From Bacteroidota bacterium (GTDB taxonomy: Bacteria > Bacteroidota > Bacteroidia > UKL13-3): a DNA stretch of 24,440 nt. Position 1 is the stretch's first letter. Every line of letters begins with the position of its first letter. The stretch covers positions 1 through 24,440 of the forward strand of contig CANFSD010000007.1 of the NCBI GenBank assembly GCA_947449515.1, in the 5' to 3' direction. The notes beneath the pieces are model-generated. The model was not told where the DNA came from, made no database searches, and worked only from the letters and a program-made list of their open reading frames with translations. A program made the position numbers and the translations under genes. Below, one piece after another: positions 8,950 through 16,062 of the stretch.

Positions 8950-9603
8950 ATGAATTCCAAAGAAAAATTTGAAGATATTGCCCTCAAGAAATCTATTCTG
9001 CCTGTTTTATTTTATTTAGCAGTTTGTTCTATTTTGTTTCTGGCTATTGACCAAGTGAGCATGAAAACCAATGGTTTTATGGGTGTTGACAATGTTAAGC
9101 TGATTCAAATCTTGAAACTTTTGATCATCGGTTTTATTACCACTTTTCTTATTTTTTGGTTGGTATACAAATTCAAATATGTAGCCATAAATGCCTCCCA
9201 AAATTCCTTTGCAGTAGTAAATACCTCTCCATACGCAGAAATGGTGGTTCGAGCCAAAGACTACTCTATACAAGCTTGCAGCCCTGTATTAAATCGTTTA
9301 TTGGGGTTTTCTGCCAATGAAATGAAGGTGCTTACCCTACGTGATATTTTGTCGGAAACATCTTTTAAACAATTGCTCGATGCCAATGAAAATAAGCAAT
9401 ATATCAACCGTGATTTTGACGGTCTTCATTTTGTAGACAAAGGTCGTGGCTTGTTATCAATAGCCGCCAATGTGATGCGTATGGAGTTGCTAGATAAGGA
9501 ATTTATTCTGATTCGCTTGCACGCCGAAAAGGTAACTGGCAGCTCGGCCTCCGAAGAAATGGAAGCCAGTAATAAAGAAACAAAACGAAATTTTCAGTTC
9601 TAA
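8950..9603 (+). CDS. Membrane-anchored PAS-domain protein without output domain
   Basis: 217 residues. Two hydrophobic segments (about 14-34 and 50-73) form an N-terminal membrane hairpin. A PAS-like domain follows at about 88-192 (NTSPYAEMVV, then ACSPVLNRLLGFSANEM, then the 'LRDIL' segment), and the tail is polar and charged. There is no kinase, cyclase, GGDEF, methyl-accepting or DNA-binding domain. The ATG at 8950 follows a candidate promoter. The gene is transcribed away from the multi-PAS kinase operon from a shared 194-base intergenic region, which suggests it could be a membrane input or docking partner for those soluble sensors. That link is inference from position only. A terminator follows directly. 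The exact family is not recognised; the PAS assignment is by pattern. Confidence 0.75.
   Translation: MNSKEKFEDIALKKSILPVLFYLAVCSILFLAIDQVSMKTNGFMGVDNVKLIQILKLLIIGFITTFLIFWLVYKFKYVAINASQNSFAVVNTSPYAEMVVRAKDYSIQACSPVLNRLLGFSANEMKVLTLRDILSETSFKQLLDANENKQYINRDFDGLHFVDKGRGLLSIAANVMRMELLDKEFILIRLHAEKVTGSSASEEMEASNKETKRNFQF
9246..9255. repeat. GGTTCGAGCC, one-mismatch palindrome copy 2
   Basis: Differs from GGTTCGAACC at position 8 only. It lies in the membrane PAS gene and is read as Val-Arg-Ala. Confidence 0.6.
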
Positions 9604-9640
9604 AAAAAAAGCGAAGACCAATTTGATCTTCGCTTTTTTT
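9604..9640. terminator. Bidirectional intrinsic terminator
   Basis: Arms GCGAAGA (9611-9617) and TCTTCGC (9627-9633) pair around a 9-base loop. They are flanked by an A-run (9602-9610) and a T-run (9634-9640) that extend the stem to 14 pairs. A U-tract is therefore present for transcripts from either side. It lies between the stop of the membrane PAS gene (9603) and the stop of the convergent fabI gene (9659), as expected for a shared terminator. Confidence 0.9.
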
Positions 9641-9658
9641 AAGGGTTAAAGCTGCTAA

Positions 9659-10480
9659 TTATTCAGCTTTATTTCCTAATAAATTAAATACATCATAGCT
9701 AAATCCTGTATTGCTAAATCCGCCATCATGGAAAAGATTTTGCATGGTAACCATTCTGCTCAAATCAGAGAACATCAATACGCAATAATCTGCACAGGCT
9801 TCTGCACTTGCATTACCCAATGGAGATAAGGCCGAAGCATAATCAAAGAAATCGCCAAATCCCTTTACCCCAGAACCAGCAGTAGTAGGAGTAGGGCTCT
9901 GACTAATTGTATTGATCCTCACCTTATCTCTTTTGCCATAATGGTATCCAAAACTTCTAGCAATTGATTCTAACAAGGCTTTGGCATCTGCCATTTCATT
10001 GTAATCTGGGAATACTCTTTGCGCGGCTATATAAGTTAAAGCAACAACAGAACCCCATTCAGAAATAGCTTCCATTTTATAACAAGTTTGTAACAACCTG
10101 TGTAAGCTCATTGCACTAATATCGTAGGTTTCATGACTAAATTTATAGTCCAAATCTGTATAAGTTCTGCCTTTACGGATATTTAAACTCATACCCACAG
10201 AATGGAGAATGAAATCAATTTTACCACCCAAAATTTCTACTGATTTGCTAATCAAATTTTCCATGTCTTCGTTTTTGCTAACGTCGCACGGAATAATTTG
10301 TGCATTGTTGCACATAGCTGCCAAATTGTTAATCTCGCCCATTCGCATGGCTATTGGCGCATTGGTTAAAACAAATTGAGCACCTTGTTCATGGCATTTC
10401 AATGCCACTTGCCAAGCGATACTTTTGTCGTTTAATGCACCAAAGATGATGCCTTTTTTGCCTTTCAATAGATTATTCAT
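9659..10480 (-). CDS. fabI: Enoyl-[acyl-carrier-protein] reductase (NADH), FabI
   Basis: 273 residues, usual size for FabI. It catalyses the last reductive step of each fatty-acid elongation cycle, reducing trans-2-enoyl-ACP with NAD(P)H in the cytoplasm. It shows the atypical short-chain dehydrogenase nucleotide-binding segment GALNDKSIAW (14-23) and catalytic Y150 (ALTY) plus Y160-x6-K167 (YNEMADAK). The substrate-loop region SQSPTPTTAGSGVKGF is the form seen in Bacteroidota FabI proteins, and the C-terminal part contains 'LFHDGGFS'. The ATG start at 10478-10480 gives an N terminus directly at the Rossmann strand. It is a single gene, convergent with the PAS gene across a shared terminator and divergent from the M1 peptidase gene. 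Confidence 0.93.
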   Translation of the reverse strand: MNNLLKGKKGIIFGALNDKSIAWQVALKCHEQGAQFVLTNAPIAMRMGEINNLAAMCNNAQIIPCDVSKNEDMENLISKSVEILGGKIDFILHSVGMSLNIRKGRTYTDLDYKFSHETYDISAMSLHRLLQTCYKMEAISEWGSVVALTYIAAQRVFPDYNEMADAKALLESIARSFGYHYGKRDKVRINTISQSPTPTTAGSGVKGFGDFFDYASALSPLGNASAEACADYCVLMFSDLSRMVTMQNLFHDGGFSNTGFSYDVFNLLGNKAE

Positions 10481-10621
10481 AGAATATATATGGTGTTATG
10501 CTGCAAGTTTAAGGATATTTTCCGAATAATAAATTTCAATTTTAAGCTTCCGCAATTTTATAATTTATCCCTATTTTGCATTCCAATTCATTCATTCCAT
10601 TGTAGTTTCAATACTTTATTC

Positions 10622-10631
10622 GGTTCGAACC
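10622..10631. repeat. GGTTCGAACC palindrome, copy 3 (perfect, non-coding)
   Basis: The only copy outside a coding region. It lies 20 bases upstream of the M1 peptidase ATG at 10652, within the fabI/peptidase intergenic region. Confidence 0.85.
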
Positions 10632-10651
10632 AAGCTTTGCTTAACCAAACT

Positions 10652-12250
10652 ATGCGCATTTTCAATCAATCCTTTTTGTTTCTTTTACTATTGGCTTCAA
10701 CCCCCATTTTGGCAAAGCATCCCAAAATACGAAACAATTATGATGTGCTGGATTATTCCATAACACTTAAGGTACTGCCTGAAAAAAAAATGATAGAAGG
10801 AGCAAACAAAATTACCTGTATTGCCCTGCAAAATTTAAAAGAAATAGAATTGGATTTGTTTCCTCAAATGCAAATTTCAGCCATCAATTATGCCAACCAA
10901 AACTTAGCTTTCCATAGAGATTCCAATTCATTTCAAATTCATTTTACCGAAAAAATTAGTAAAGGAGATACGTTAACTTTTGTGGTGAATTTCTTTGGAA
11001 AGCCAATTGTAGCAAAAAAAGCACCTTGGGATGGCGGCTTTGTTTGGGCAAAAGATAGCAATAACAATGCCTGGGTAGGGCTTGCCTGTGAGGGAATTGG
11101 TCCATCAGTTTGGTTGCCATGTAAAGATGAGTGGAATGATGAAGCGGCCTCTTGCAGTGTAAAACTAATTGTGCCAAGCGGGCTGGTAGGCGTGAGCAAT
11201 GGCAGGTTAATAGGCAAGAAAAACAGGCTAGATGGATTTACAGAATTTGATTGGCAAGTAGTAAACCCAATTAACTCTTATAATATTTCAATTAATGTGG
11301 GCGATTATGCCCATTTAGAAGATGTATTTGTAAACGAAAAAGGAGGGCAACTTTCTTTAGATTATTATATTTTAAAAGACAATGCTGCCAAAGCAAAAAC
11401 ACATTTTCAGCAAGTAAAGAGAATGTTGCAATGTTTTGAGAAATATTTTGGTCCTTACCCATTTTATGAAGATGGCTACAAATTGGTTGAAACGCCCTAT
11501 TGGGGAATGGAACACCAAAGTTGTGTTGCCTACGGAAACAATTACCTGAACAATAAATTTGGCTTCGATTTTATTATTGTGCACGAGAGTGGTCACGAAT
11601 GGTTTGCCAATAACATTACCGCAAAAGACAAGGCAGATATGTGGATTCACGAAGGCTTTACCACCTACAGTGAAATGCTTTATGTAGAAAAACAATACGG
11701 CCCCTTGCGTGCCACCCAATACATTGCAGGACAAAAAAATAATATCAAAAATGCCCTGCCTATGATAGGGCCAGAGGGCGTAAATTATAACCGAACAGAT
11801 AACGATTTGTATTATAAAGGTGCCTGGATTTTGCATACCATGCGCAGTATCTTGGATAATGATACGCTTTGGTTCAATACCTTAAAGGATATGAATAAAA
11901 CCTTTTACCACCAAACGGTTACAAGTGCTCAAATTGAAGCTTTTATAAGCTACAGAACAGGGTATAATTTTAAATCATTTTTTGAGCAATACTTACACCA
12001 GGCGCAATTGCCCGTTTTAGAATATTATATTGTTGAAAAAGATGGATTAAATGAATTGCATTACCGCTTAAATGCAAAAGTGAAAAGTTTGAAGTTACCC
12101 GTAAAAGCAAGCCTTTCTAAGGGTGAAATGGATTTTTTAACCTTCACCAAAAAGTGGCAGGTTTATGATTTGCCTTACAGCAATCCTGCTGATTTTAAAA
12201 TAGATGAAAAACATTTTTTAGTTGAATTGCTAAAAATTAGCACCAACTAA
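10652..12250 (+). CDS. Secreted M1-family zinc metallopeptidase
   Basis: 532 residues from the ATG at 10652. A longer in-frame reading back to 10490 exists, but it runs through the divergent promoter region, whereas 10652 gives an immediate signal peptide (MRIFNQS, Leu-rich core, then ILA-K). M1 hallmarks are a GMEH motif (285-288, equivalent of GAMEN), the zinc motif HESGH (H311, E312, H315) and the third ligand E334 after 18 residues (WIHEGF). The N-terminal beta domain is at about 25-215, and the protein ends shortly after a helical segment, so the long C-terminal domain of larger aminopeptidases is missing. By family it should trim N-terminal residues from peptides in the periplasm or at the cell surface. 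It is monocistronic, converging on a small membrane-protein gene 6 bases away. A GGTTCGAACC palindrome lies 20 bases before the start. Confidence 0.9.
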   Translation: MRIFNQSFLFLLLLASTPILAKHPKIRNNYDVLDYSITLKVLPEKKMIEGANKITCIALQNLKEIELDLFPQMQISAINYANQNLAFHRDSNSFQIHFTEKISKGDTLTFVVNFFGKPIVAKKAPWDGGFVWAKDSNNNAWVGLACEGIGPSVWLPCKDEWNDEAASCSVKLIVPSGLVGVSNGRLIGKKNRLDGFTEFDWQVVNPINSYNISINVGDYAHLEDVFVNEKGGQLSLDYYILKDNAAKAKTHFQQVKRMLQCFEKYFGPYPFYEDGYKLVETPYWGMEHQSCVAYGNNYLNNKFGFDFIIVHESGHEWFANNITAKDKADMWIHEGFTTYSEMLYVEKQYGPLRATQYIAGQKNNIKNALPMIGPEGVNYNRTDNDLYYKGAWILHTMRSILDNDTLWFNTLKDMNKTFYHQTVTSAQIEAFISYRTGYNFKSFFEQYLHQAQLPVLEYYIVEKDGLNELHYRLNAKVKSLKLPVKASLSKGEMDFLTFTKKWQVYDLPYSNPADFKIDEKHFLVELLKISTN

Positions 12251-12256
12251 TTCTTG

Positions 12257-12556
12257 TTAAAATTTAACTTGGTTACCTCCTTGGGTTTCTTTTTCGGCAT
12301 CTAAGGTATCCATACCTTTTTTGCTTTTAGCCAAATCTTTTAAATTGTCTATACTGGCAGGAGTTTCTTGAGCCGCTTTTTTGCGCGCTTCTAATCCAGG
12401 TATTCCTTGCTGACTGCTTGAAACATTAAACATTACTACCAAACCACCCACTACAAATACTTGGCTTACTAAAAATATTTTAGACCAAGCTCTTTTGCGG
12501 TTTAAAAAGCCAATAATATTGATGGCTAATAAAATGGTAAATATAACTAGTAACAT
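12257..12556 (-). CDS. Small two-helix membrane protein, unknown function
   Basis: 99 residues. Two hydrophobic segments (about 2-18 and 26-44) are joined by a basic loop (NRKRAW), followed by a roughly 55-residue hydrophilic, charged, probably unstructured tail containing PGLEARKKAAQETP. There are no Cys or His clusters and no recognisable enzymatic motif. The short loop between helices and the charged tail superficially resemble small translocase or assembly subunits such as SecG, but SecG motifs are absent. The ATG start is at 12554-12556. The stop is 6 bases from the stop of the convergent peptidase gene. About 160 bases separate it from the next minus-strand small gene, so co-transcription is possible but not shown. 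Confidence 0.65.
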   Translation of the reverse strand: MLLVIFTILLAINIIGFLNRKRAWSKIFLVSQVFVVGGLVVMFNVSSSQQGIPGLEARKKAAQETPASIDNLKDLAKSKKGMDTLDAEKETQGGNQVKF

Positions 12557-12712
12557 AAACGCGTTTTTTGTTGTTTTAGGGTTTGCAAATAAAAGGCCAA
12601 TTTATCTGTTTTTTGTGAGATGCTAGGTAAATAAGGGTTTTAAGCGATTGCTGAAATAAATCCTCCAATGTTTTTGTCTCATTTTGGGAGGCTATTTCAA
12701 TATTGGGTCGGT

Positions 12713-12919
12713 CTACATTGGGCTTTGAGGCTGCCCATCCGAGCCCATTACATTCTTTGCATCGCGGTAAACATCATCAAATGGCGTATTGATACCTGGG
12801 AAAATATCAATTTGGTATTCCATTTTTAACTCCATCAATACACACAAGGTAATGCCTACAATAAAAATCAAATAAATTAGCCCAAAAACTTGTTCGGTTA
12901 ATTTTGATTTTTCGGACAT
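12713..12919 (-). CDS. Small single-pass membrane protein, unknown function
   Basis: 68 residues from the ATG at 12917-12919. A short Lys/Glu N terminus precedes one transmembrane segment (about residues 11-30, VFGLIYLIFIVGITLCVLM), then an acidic hydrophilic tail ending QPQSPM. The frame can be extended to a GTG at 12998-13000 (95 residues). The extra 27 codons are richer in G and C and have an unusual His/Ser-rich product. The ATG is preceded by an AGGAGG-like sequence (GGAGGA, 12935-12930), rare in this phylum, which favours the shorter form. However, a TATATTTG box at 13015-13008 just before the GTG would also suit the longer form. No family recognised. Confidence 0.5.
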   Translation of the reverse strand: MSEKSKLTEQVFGLIYLIFIVGITLCVLMELKMEYQIDIFPGINTPFDDVYRDAKNVMGSDGQPQSPM

Positions 12920-12929
12920 AACCAAGTCT

Positions 12930-12958
12930 TCCTCCGCATTTCTGTGCTGGTGGGAGGA
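12930..12958 (-). promoter_or_regulatory. Inverted repeat that could mask a ribosome-binding-like GGAGGA
   Basis: In the minus-strand transcript, UCCUCC (12958-12953) can pair with GGAGGA (12935-12930), leaving a 17-base loop. The second arm is the Shine-Dalgarno-like sequence 10 bases before the ATG at 12919. The stem is only six pairs, so this is a suggestion, not an established structure. Confidence 0.25.
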
Positions 12959-13007
12959 CGCATGTGCAAAAAGGGGTTCAGATTTTCCTATAATTCTCAC
13001 TTCATTT

Positions 13008-13015
13008 CAAATATA
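13008..13015 (-). promoter_or_regulatory. -7 box TATATTTG upstream of the small single-pass protein gene
   Basis: The minus strand reads TATATTTG, a perfect match to the Bacteroidota -7 consensus TAnnTTTG. No TTTG lies 19-21 bases further upstream. Transcription would begin a few bases before the alternative GTG at 13000, leaving about 85 bases before the ATG at 12919. Confidence 0.35.
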
Positions 13016-13108
13016 GGAATATATTTTGTTTCATAAAAATACGGTAAATAAAATGCTTTATGATTCTTGGCAGGCATTTTGCTAATTTATTTTTATTATT
13101 TTAGCACA

Positions 13109-13612
13109 ATGAAAAAATTAAGCCTTCTCGCAGTTATTTGCCTAATTGGATTTACCTCTTGGGCACAAAAAGACGCTCAATCAATGCCAAACATGGTTTT
13201 GAAAGACGTTAATGGCAAATCTAAAAACATGGCCGATTACTCTAAGAGCGGCAAAATTACCATTATTAGCTTTTGGGCTACCTGGTGTTCTCCTTGTAAA
13301 AAGGAACTCAATAATATCAATGAAGTTTACGATGATTGGAAAAACAAATACGACCTGCAATTGGTTGCTGTTTGTACAGACAATGCTAGAAATATTCAAA
13401 AAGTAAAACCTTATGTTGACGGTCAAGGTTGGGATTATGATATTATCATGGATCAAAACCAAGACTTACAACGTGCTTTAAATATTGTCCAAATTCCACA
13501 CACTTTTGTGTTGGATCAAAACGGTAATATCATTTACCAACACAGCGGTTACGTAGAAGGAGATGAGTTTGCCTTGGAAGAAAAAATCAAAGCACTGTTG
13601 GAAAAGAAATAA
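13109..13612 (+). CDS. TlpA/ResA-like periplasmic thioredoxin-fold protein
   Basis: 167 residues from the ATG at 13109. A more upstream in-frame start at 13067 would place a non-cleavable stretch before the obvious signal peptide, so it was not used. Signal peptide: MKKLSLLAVICLIGFTSWAQ, with cleavage likely after the Ala of WAQ. The thioredoxin fold begins 'MPNMVLKDVNGK'. The redox motif is WCSPC (C60, C63), and the cis-Pro is P130 in VQIPHTFVLD. This is the pattern of TlpA/ResA-type proteins, which reduce or exchange disulfides of exported proteins such as apocytochromes. The stop codon overlaps the next start by one base (TAATG), so the T9SS-sorted protein is probably translated with it. 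The substrate is unknown, but the coupled neighbour is a candidate partner. Confidence 0.88.
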   Translation: MKKLSLLAVICLIGFTSWAQKDAQSMPNMVLKDVNGKSKNMADYSKSGKITIISFWATWCSPCKKELNNINEVYDDWKNKYDLQLVAVCTDNARNIQKVKPYVDGQGWDYDIIMDQNQDLQRALNIVQIPHTFVLDQNGNIIYQHSGYVEGDEFALEEKIKALLEKK

Positions 13613-14373
13613 TGCTCAGGTTAATCACCTTTTTTGTATTAGAGGTCGTTTGTATAGTTAGCCTAACTGCACAAAAGACCTCTTTTTATTTTGGTTCGAC
13701 CCAAACAGTAGTTGAAAAAAATAGGCACCCAAAGGAGGAGAAACTACAAAAAATAAGGTTTCAAATTGATTCTTCTTTTGAAAAAGATTCTACTTTGATT
13801 GCACAGTCTTTGCCTGTAACCTGGATTTCATTTACTGTAAGCCAAGAATCTTGGAATGTTGCAATTGTTGATTTTTTTGTCTCAAGGGAAATTAATAACC
13901 AGCTTTTTGAAATTGAATACAGCGAGGATGGATTTCAGTTTGTTACAATTGGAATTATTAATTCCGCAGCTGGGAATAATAGTAAATTAAAACATTACCA
14001 GTTCCTACATCAATTAGATCATGGTTTTTTAAACGCTGCTTTCTACCGCATTAAACAGGTAGATTTTGATGCAAAATTTTCCTATTCTAAGGTAGTTGAG
14101 ATGCCAATTAACACGGATTGGGAATATTATTTAATTACACCCAACCCATTTACAGAACAAATAACGGTGAGCATGTTTTCAAAAAATACCACTGAAAACA
14201 CGTTTAGGGTTTATGATATGTTTGGCCAATGTGTATTTAATGAAATACGCTATGTTTTAGGACAAAAAGCAATTATGCTAAATTTGTTTTCACTGCCAAA
14301 TGGAATGTATACTTTAGAAATTATTGAAAGTAATTCAAGCAATAAAGTATACCAAAGAATTATTAAAATTTAA
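13612..14373 (+). CDS. Secreted protein with type IX secretion C-terminal sorting domain
   Basis: 253 residues. A signal peptide (1-20, ending LTAQ) directs Sec export. A beta-rich, fibronectin/Ig-like segment at about 66-165 contains LFEIEYSEDGFQF and AFYRIKQVDFDAKFSYSKVVE, a pattern common just before T9SS tails. The C-terminal 80 residues (about 172-253) match a type A sorting domain: ITPNPFTEQITV, FRVYDMFGQCVF, LPNGMYTLEI, then the basic KVYQRIIKI end. The protein should therefore cross the outer membrane through the type IX system and be released or surface-anchored. No catalytic domain is visible. The ATG overlaps the TAA of the TlpA-like gene by one base, and its stop lies 3 bases from the convergent dapA stop. 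Confidence 0.82.
   Translation: MLRLITFFVLEVVCIVSLTAQKTSFYFGSTQTVVEKNRHPKEEKLQKIRFQIDSSFEKDSTLIAQSLPVTWISFTVSQESWNVAIVDFFVSREINNQLFEIEYSEDGFQFVTIGIINSAAGNNSKLKHYQFLHQLDHGFLNAAFYRIKQVDFDAKFSYSKVVEMPINTDWEYYLITPNPFTEQITVSMFSKNTTENTFRVYDMFGQCVFNEIRYVLGQKAIMLNLFSLPNGMYTLEIIESNSSNKVYQRIIKI
13693..13702. repeat. GGTTCGACCC, one-mismatch palindrome copy 4
   Basis: Differs at position 8 only. It lies in the T9SS-sorted protein gene and is read as Gly-Ser-Thr. Confidence 0.6.
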
Positions 14374-14376
14374 GCG

Positions 14377-15243
14377 CTATAGGTCATTCATCCACGCAGC
14401 TAATTTTTCCTCAGAGGCTTTACTTATAGGTGCTAAGGGCAGTCTAACAATATTTTCACATAAGCCCATTTTATTTAAAACATATTTTACACCACCAGGA
14501 TTTCCTTCAATAAAAATACCTTTCATCATATTGTATAATTGGTAGTGTAACTGACGTGCTTCTTCAAATTTTCCGTCTAATCCTAACCTTACCATACTGG
14601 TAAATTTTTCTGGATAGGCTTGTCCAATCACAGAAATTACCCCACTCATTCCCATTGCAATAAAAGGTAAAGTCAAATTATCGTCGCCAGAAATTATGTC
14701 AAAATCTGCAGGCTTCTCATTTAAGAGGTCCATAAATTGTTCTGCATTGCCACTGGCTTCTTTAATGGCAATAAAATTTTCACTGGCGCGGGCCAAACGC
14801 AAAGTGGTATCTGCACTCATGTTTGATCCAGTTCTTCCAGGTACATTGTATAAAATAATTGGCAAAGGAGTGTTTTCTTGCAAGGCCATAAAGTGTTGGA
14901 ATATGCCTTCTTGCGTAGGTTTGTTGTAATACGGACTTACAGATAAAAAAGCATCATAACCTGTGGTGTCAAATGCTTTCATGTTTTCAATTATCTCTAA
15001 GGTATGGTTGCCGCCCATGCCTGCAACACATGGTACTTTTCCTTTTGCTTGTTGCGCTACAAAGGCATAAACTGCCTTTTTCTCTTCTTTGCTTAATGTT
15101 ACACTTTCACCGGTGGTACCAAGGGCTACCAAATATTCTACGCCACCACTTATGGCATGGTCAATAATATTTCCCAAAGCATCAAAATCTATACTTAAAT
15201 CCTTTTTAAAGGGTGTAATGAGCGCAATTCCTGTACCTTTCAT
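14377..15243 (-). CDS. dapA: 4-hydroxy-tetrahydrodipicolinate synthase
   Basis: 288 residues, normal for DapA. It condenses pyruvate with aspartate semialdehyde, the first committed step of the lysine/diaminopimelate pathway, in the cytoplasm. It has the signature GTTGES (42-47), Y106 in SPYYNKPTQ, catalytic Y132 in YNVPGRT and the Schiff-base Lys K161 in AIKEASG. The remainder fits a TIM barrel with the C-terminal helical part. The ATG start is at 15241-15243, with a TACATTTG box 16 bases upstream. It is apparently a single gene, and its stop is 3 bases from that of the T9SS-sorted protein gene. N-acetylneuraminate lyase is the main look-alike; the GTTGES and SPYYNKP context favours DapA. 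Confidence 0.95.
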   Translation of the reverse strand: MKGTGIALITPFKKDLSIDFDALGNIIDHAISGGVEYLVALGTTGESVTLSKEEKKAVYAFVAQQAKGKVPCVAGMGGNHTLEIIENMKAFDTTGYDAFLSVSPYYNKPTQEGIFQHFMALQENTPLPIILYNVPGRTGSNMSADTTLRLARASENFIAIKEASGNAEQFMDLLNEKPADFDIISGDDNLTLPFIAMGMSGVISVIGQAYPEKFTSMVRLGLDGKFEEARQLHYQLYNMMKGIFIEGNPGGVKYVLNKMGLCENIVRLPLAPISKASEEKLAAWMNDL

Positions 15244-15259
15244 GTGTATGTATTTTTAG

Positions 15260-15267
15260 CAAATGTA
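15260..15267 (-). promoter_or_regulatory. -7 box TACATTTG upstream of dapA
   Basis: The minus strand reads TACATTTG, matching TAnnTTTG exactly, 16 bases before the dapA ATG. No TTTG is present at the expected upstream spacing, so only half of a promoter is supported. Confidence 0.4.
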
Positions 15268-15323
15268 ATTGATGCCAAGCAAAATTTGAGAAAAATTCTG
15301 CCAATTATTATATTAATAAGAAC

Positions 15324-16058
15324 CTATAAATTAGCCTTCCATAAGATCTTCGCACCGTATTCTCCCCAATTTTTCATAGCCTTGGCAATCTCCTCATTAA
15401 ACATTTTAAACGTGCTGTTTTTGGCTTTGGTTTTTGGCATTTCAAAATTAGCTTCGGTTAACAATTGTGTTTCTACCTTAGTGGCAAAGTAGGTAAGGTT
15501 TAATCTTGGGACCACAATTCCTAAAATCATTCCTGGTAAGCCGCTAAAAGACTCTGGTCCGCAACTAACAGGTATTTCATCTGTATAGAAGGCAATAACA
15601 TAGATGGAATCTAACAGAATTGTAGCAGCTTTTCTGCAATTGTATCCGGCAATTTGTCGGTACTCGCCAAGCATTTTCCATTTGTAAACGGGTATGCTAT
15701 CTGCAATTCTATAACTGCCTTCGTAAATAGATTTTTCACAAATAATTTTTCTGTTTTCTAAATCCATTTTAACCGTATTAGAGGCCGCAGCTTTCATCCA
15801 TGTGAACATCGGATTTTCATCTTCCAAAGTCATTTTATAAAGCGAATGTTTGCTGTTAAAACTCAACTGAAATTGGTCGGTTTTGTATTTAGGCATATGC
15901 TTCAATCTTTCTGCCGACCAGCTATTGTCGTCCTTAAATTGTTTGTGCATATTTTCATTGCGCTCAAAAGTGATAATGCCAGAAAGGGCTAGGTTTTGTG
16001 CCTGCGCTCCACCATCTATGCCAATTATAAGGCAAAGGAAAATCAATAATTTTTTCAT
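15324..16058 (-). CDS. GLPGLI family protein
   Basis: 244 residues with a signal peptide (1-20, MKKLLIFLCLI to GAQAQ). The family-defining motif appears as GPESFSGLPGMILG, with GLPG at 173-176. It is preceded by the typical 'Y-K-W-K-x-L-G-E-Y-R-x-I-A-G-Y-x-C-R-K-A' stretch (125-144), and the region after it is also family-like. GLPGLI proteins are periplasmic or outer-membrane-associated proteins of Bacteroidota with no established biochemical function. They commonly sit beside TonB-dependent-receptor-like outer membrane proteins, as here: the start (16056-16058) follows the stop of the 930-residue receptor-like gene by 4 bases, implying one transcript and a shared role in the envelope. Confidence 0.88.
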   Translation of the reverse strand: MKKLLIFLCLIIGIDGGAQAQNLALSGIITFERNENMHKQFKDDNSWSAERLKHMPKYKTDQFQLSFNSKHSLYKMTLEDENPMFTWMKAAASNTVKMDLENRKIICEKSIYEGSYRIADSIPVYKWKMLGEYRQIAGYNCRKAATILLDSIYVIAFYTDEIPVSCGPESFSGLPGMILGIVVPRLNLTYFATKVETQLLTEANFEMPKTKAKNSTFKMFNEEIAKAMKNWGEYGAKILWKANL

Positions 16059-16062
16059 GTAT

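Noticed and set aside
10490..10651. 54-residue N-terminal extension of the M1 peptidase
   Set aside because: It covers the divergent control region, has no protein-like features and would bury the signal peptide that begins at 10652.
11372..11836. Long antisense frame within the M1 peptidase gene
   Set aside because: Shadow of a well-supported gene; its product has no recognisable domain. The same applies to the other antisense frames in the kinase, receptor and dapA genes.
12251..12270. GTTAAAATTTAAC hairpin between the convergent peptidase and small membrane protein genes
   Set aside because: Stem of six AT-dominated pairs with a one-base centre and no T-run; it overlaps the end of the minus-strand coding region.
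12662..12691. CCTCC...GGAGG inverted repeat in the 12557-12712 gap as a terminator
   Set aside because: The stem is short, one base is unpaired when extended, the loop is about 20 bases, and no T-run follows on either strand.
13003..13005. Mini reading frame ATG-AAG-TGA upstream of the small single-pass protein
   Set aside because: Two codons only, in an AT-rich leader; no evidence that it is translated or regulatory.
13067..13108. 14-residue extension of the TlpA-like protein
   Set aside because: The upstream sequence is AT-rich and promoter-like, and the ATG at 13109 starts a classical Lys-Lys signal peptide.
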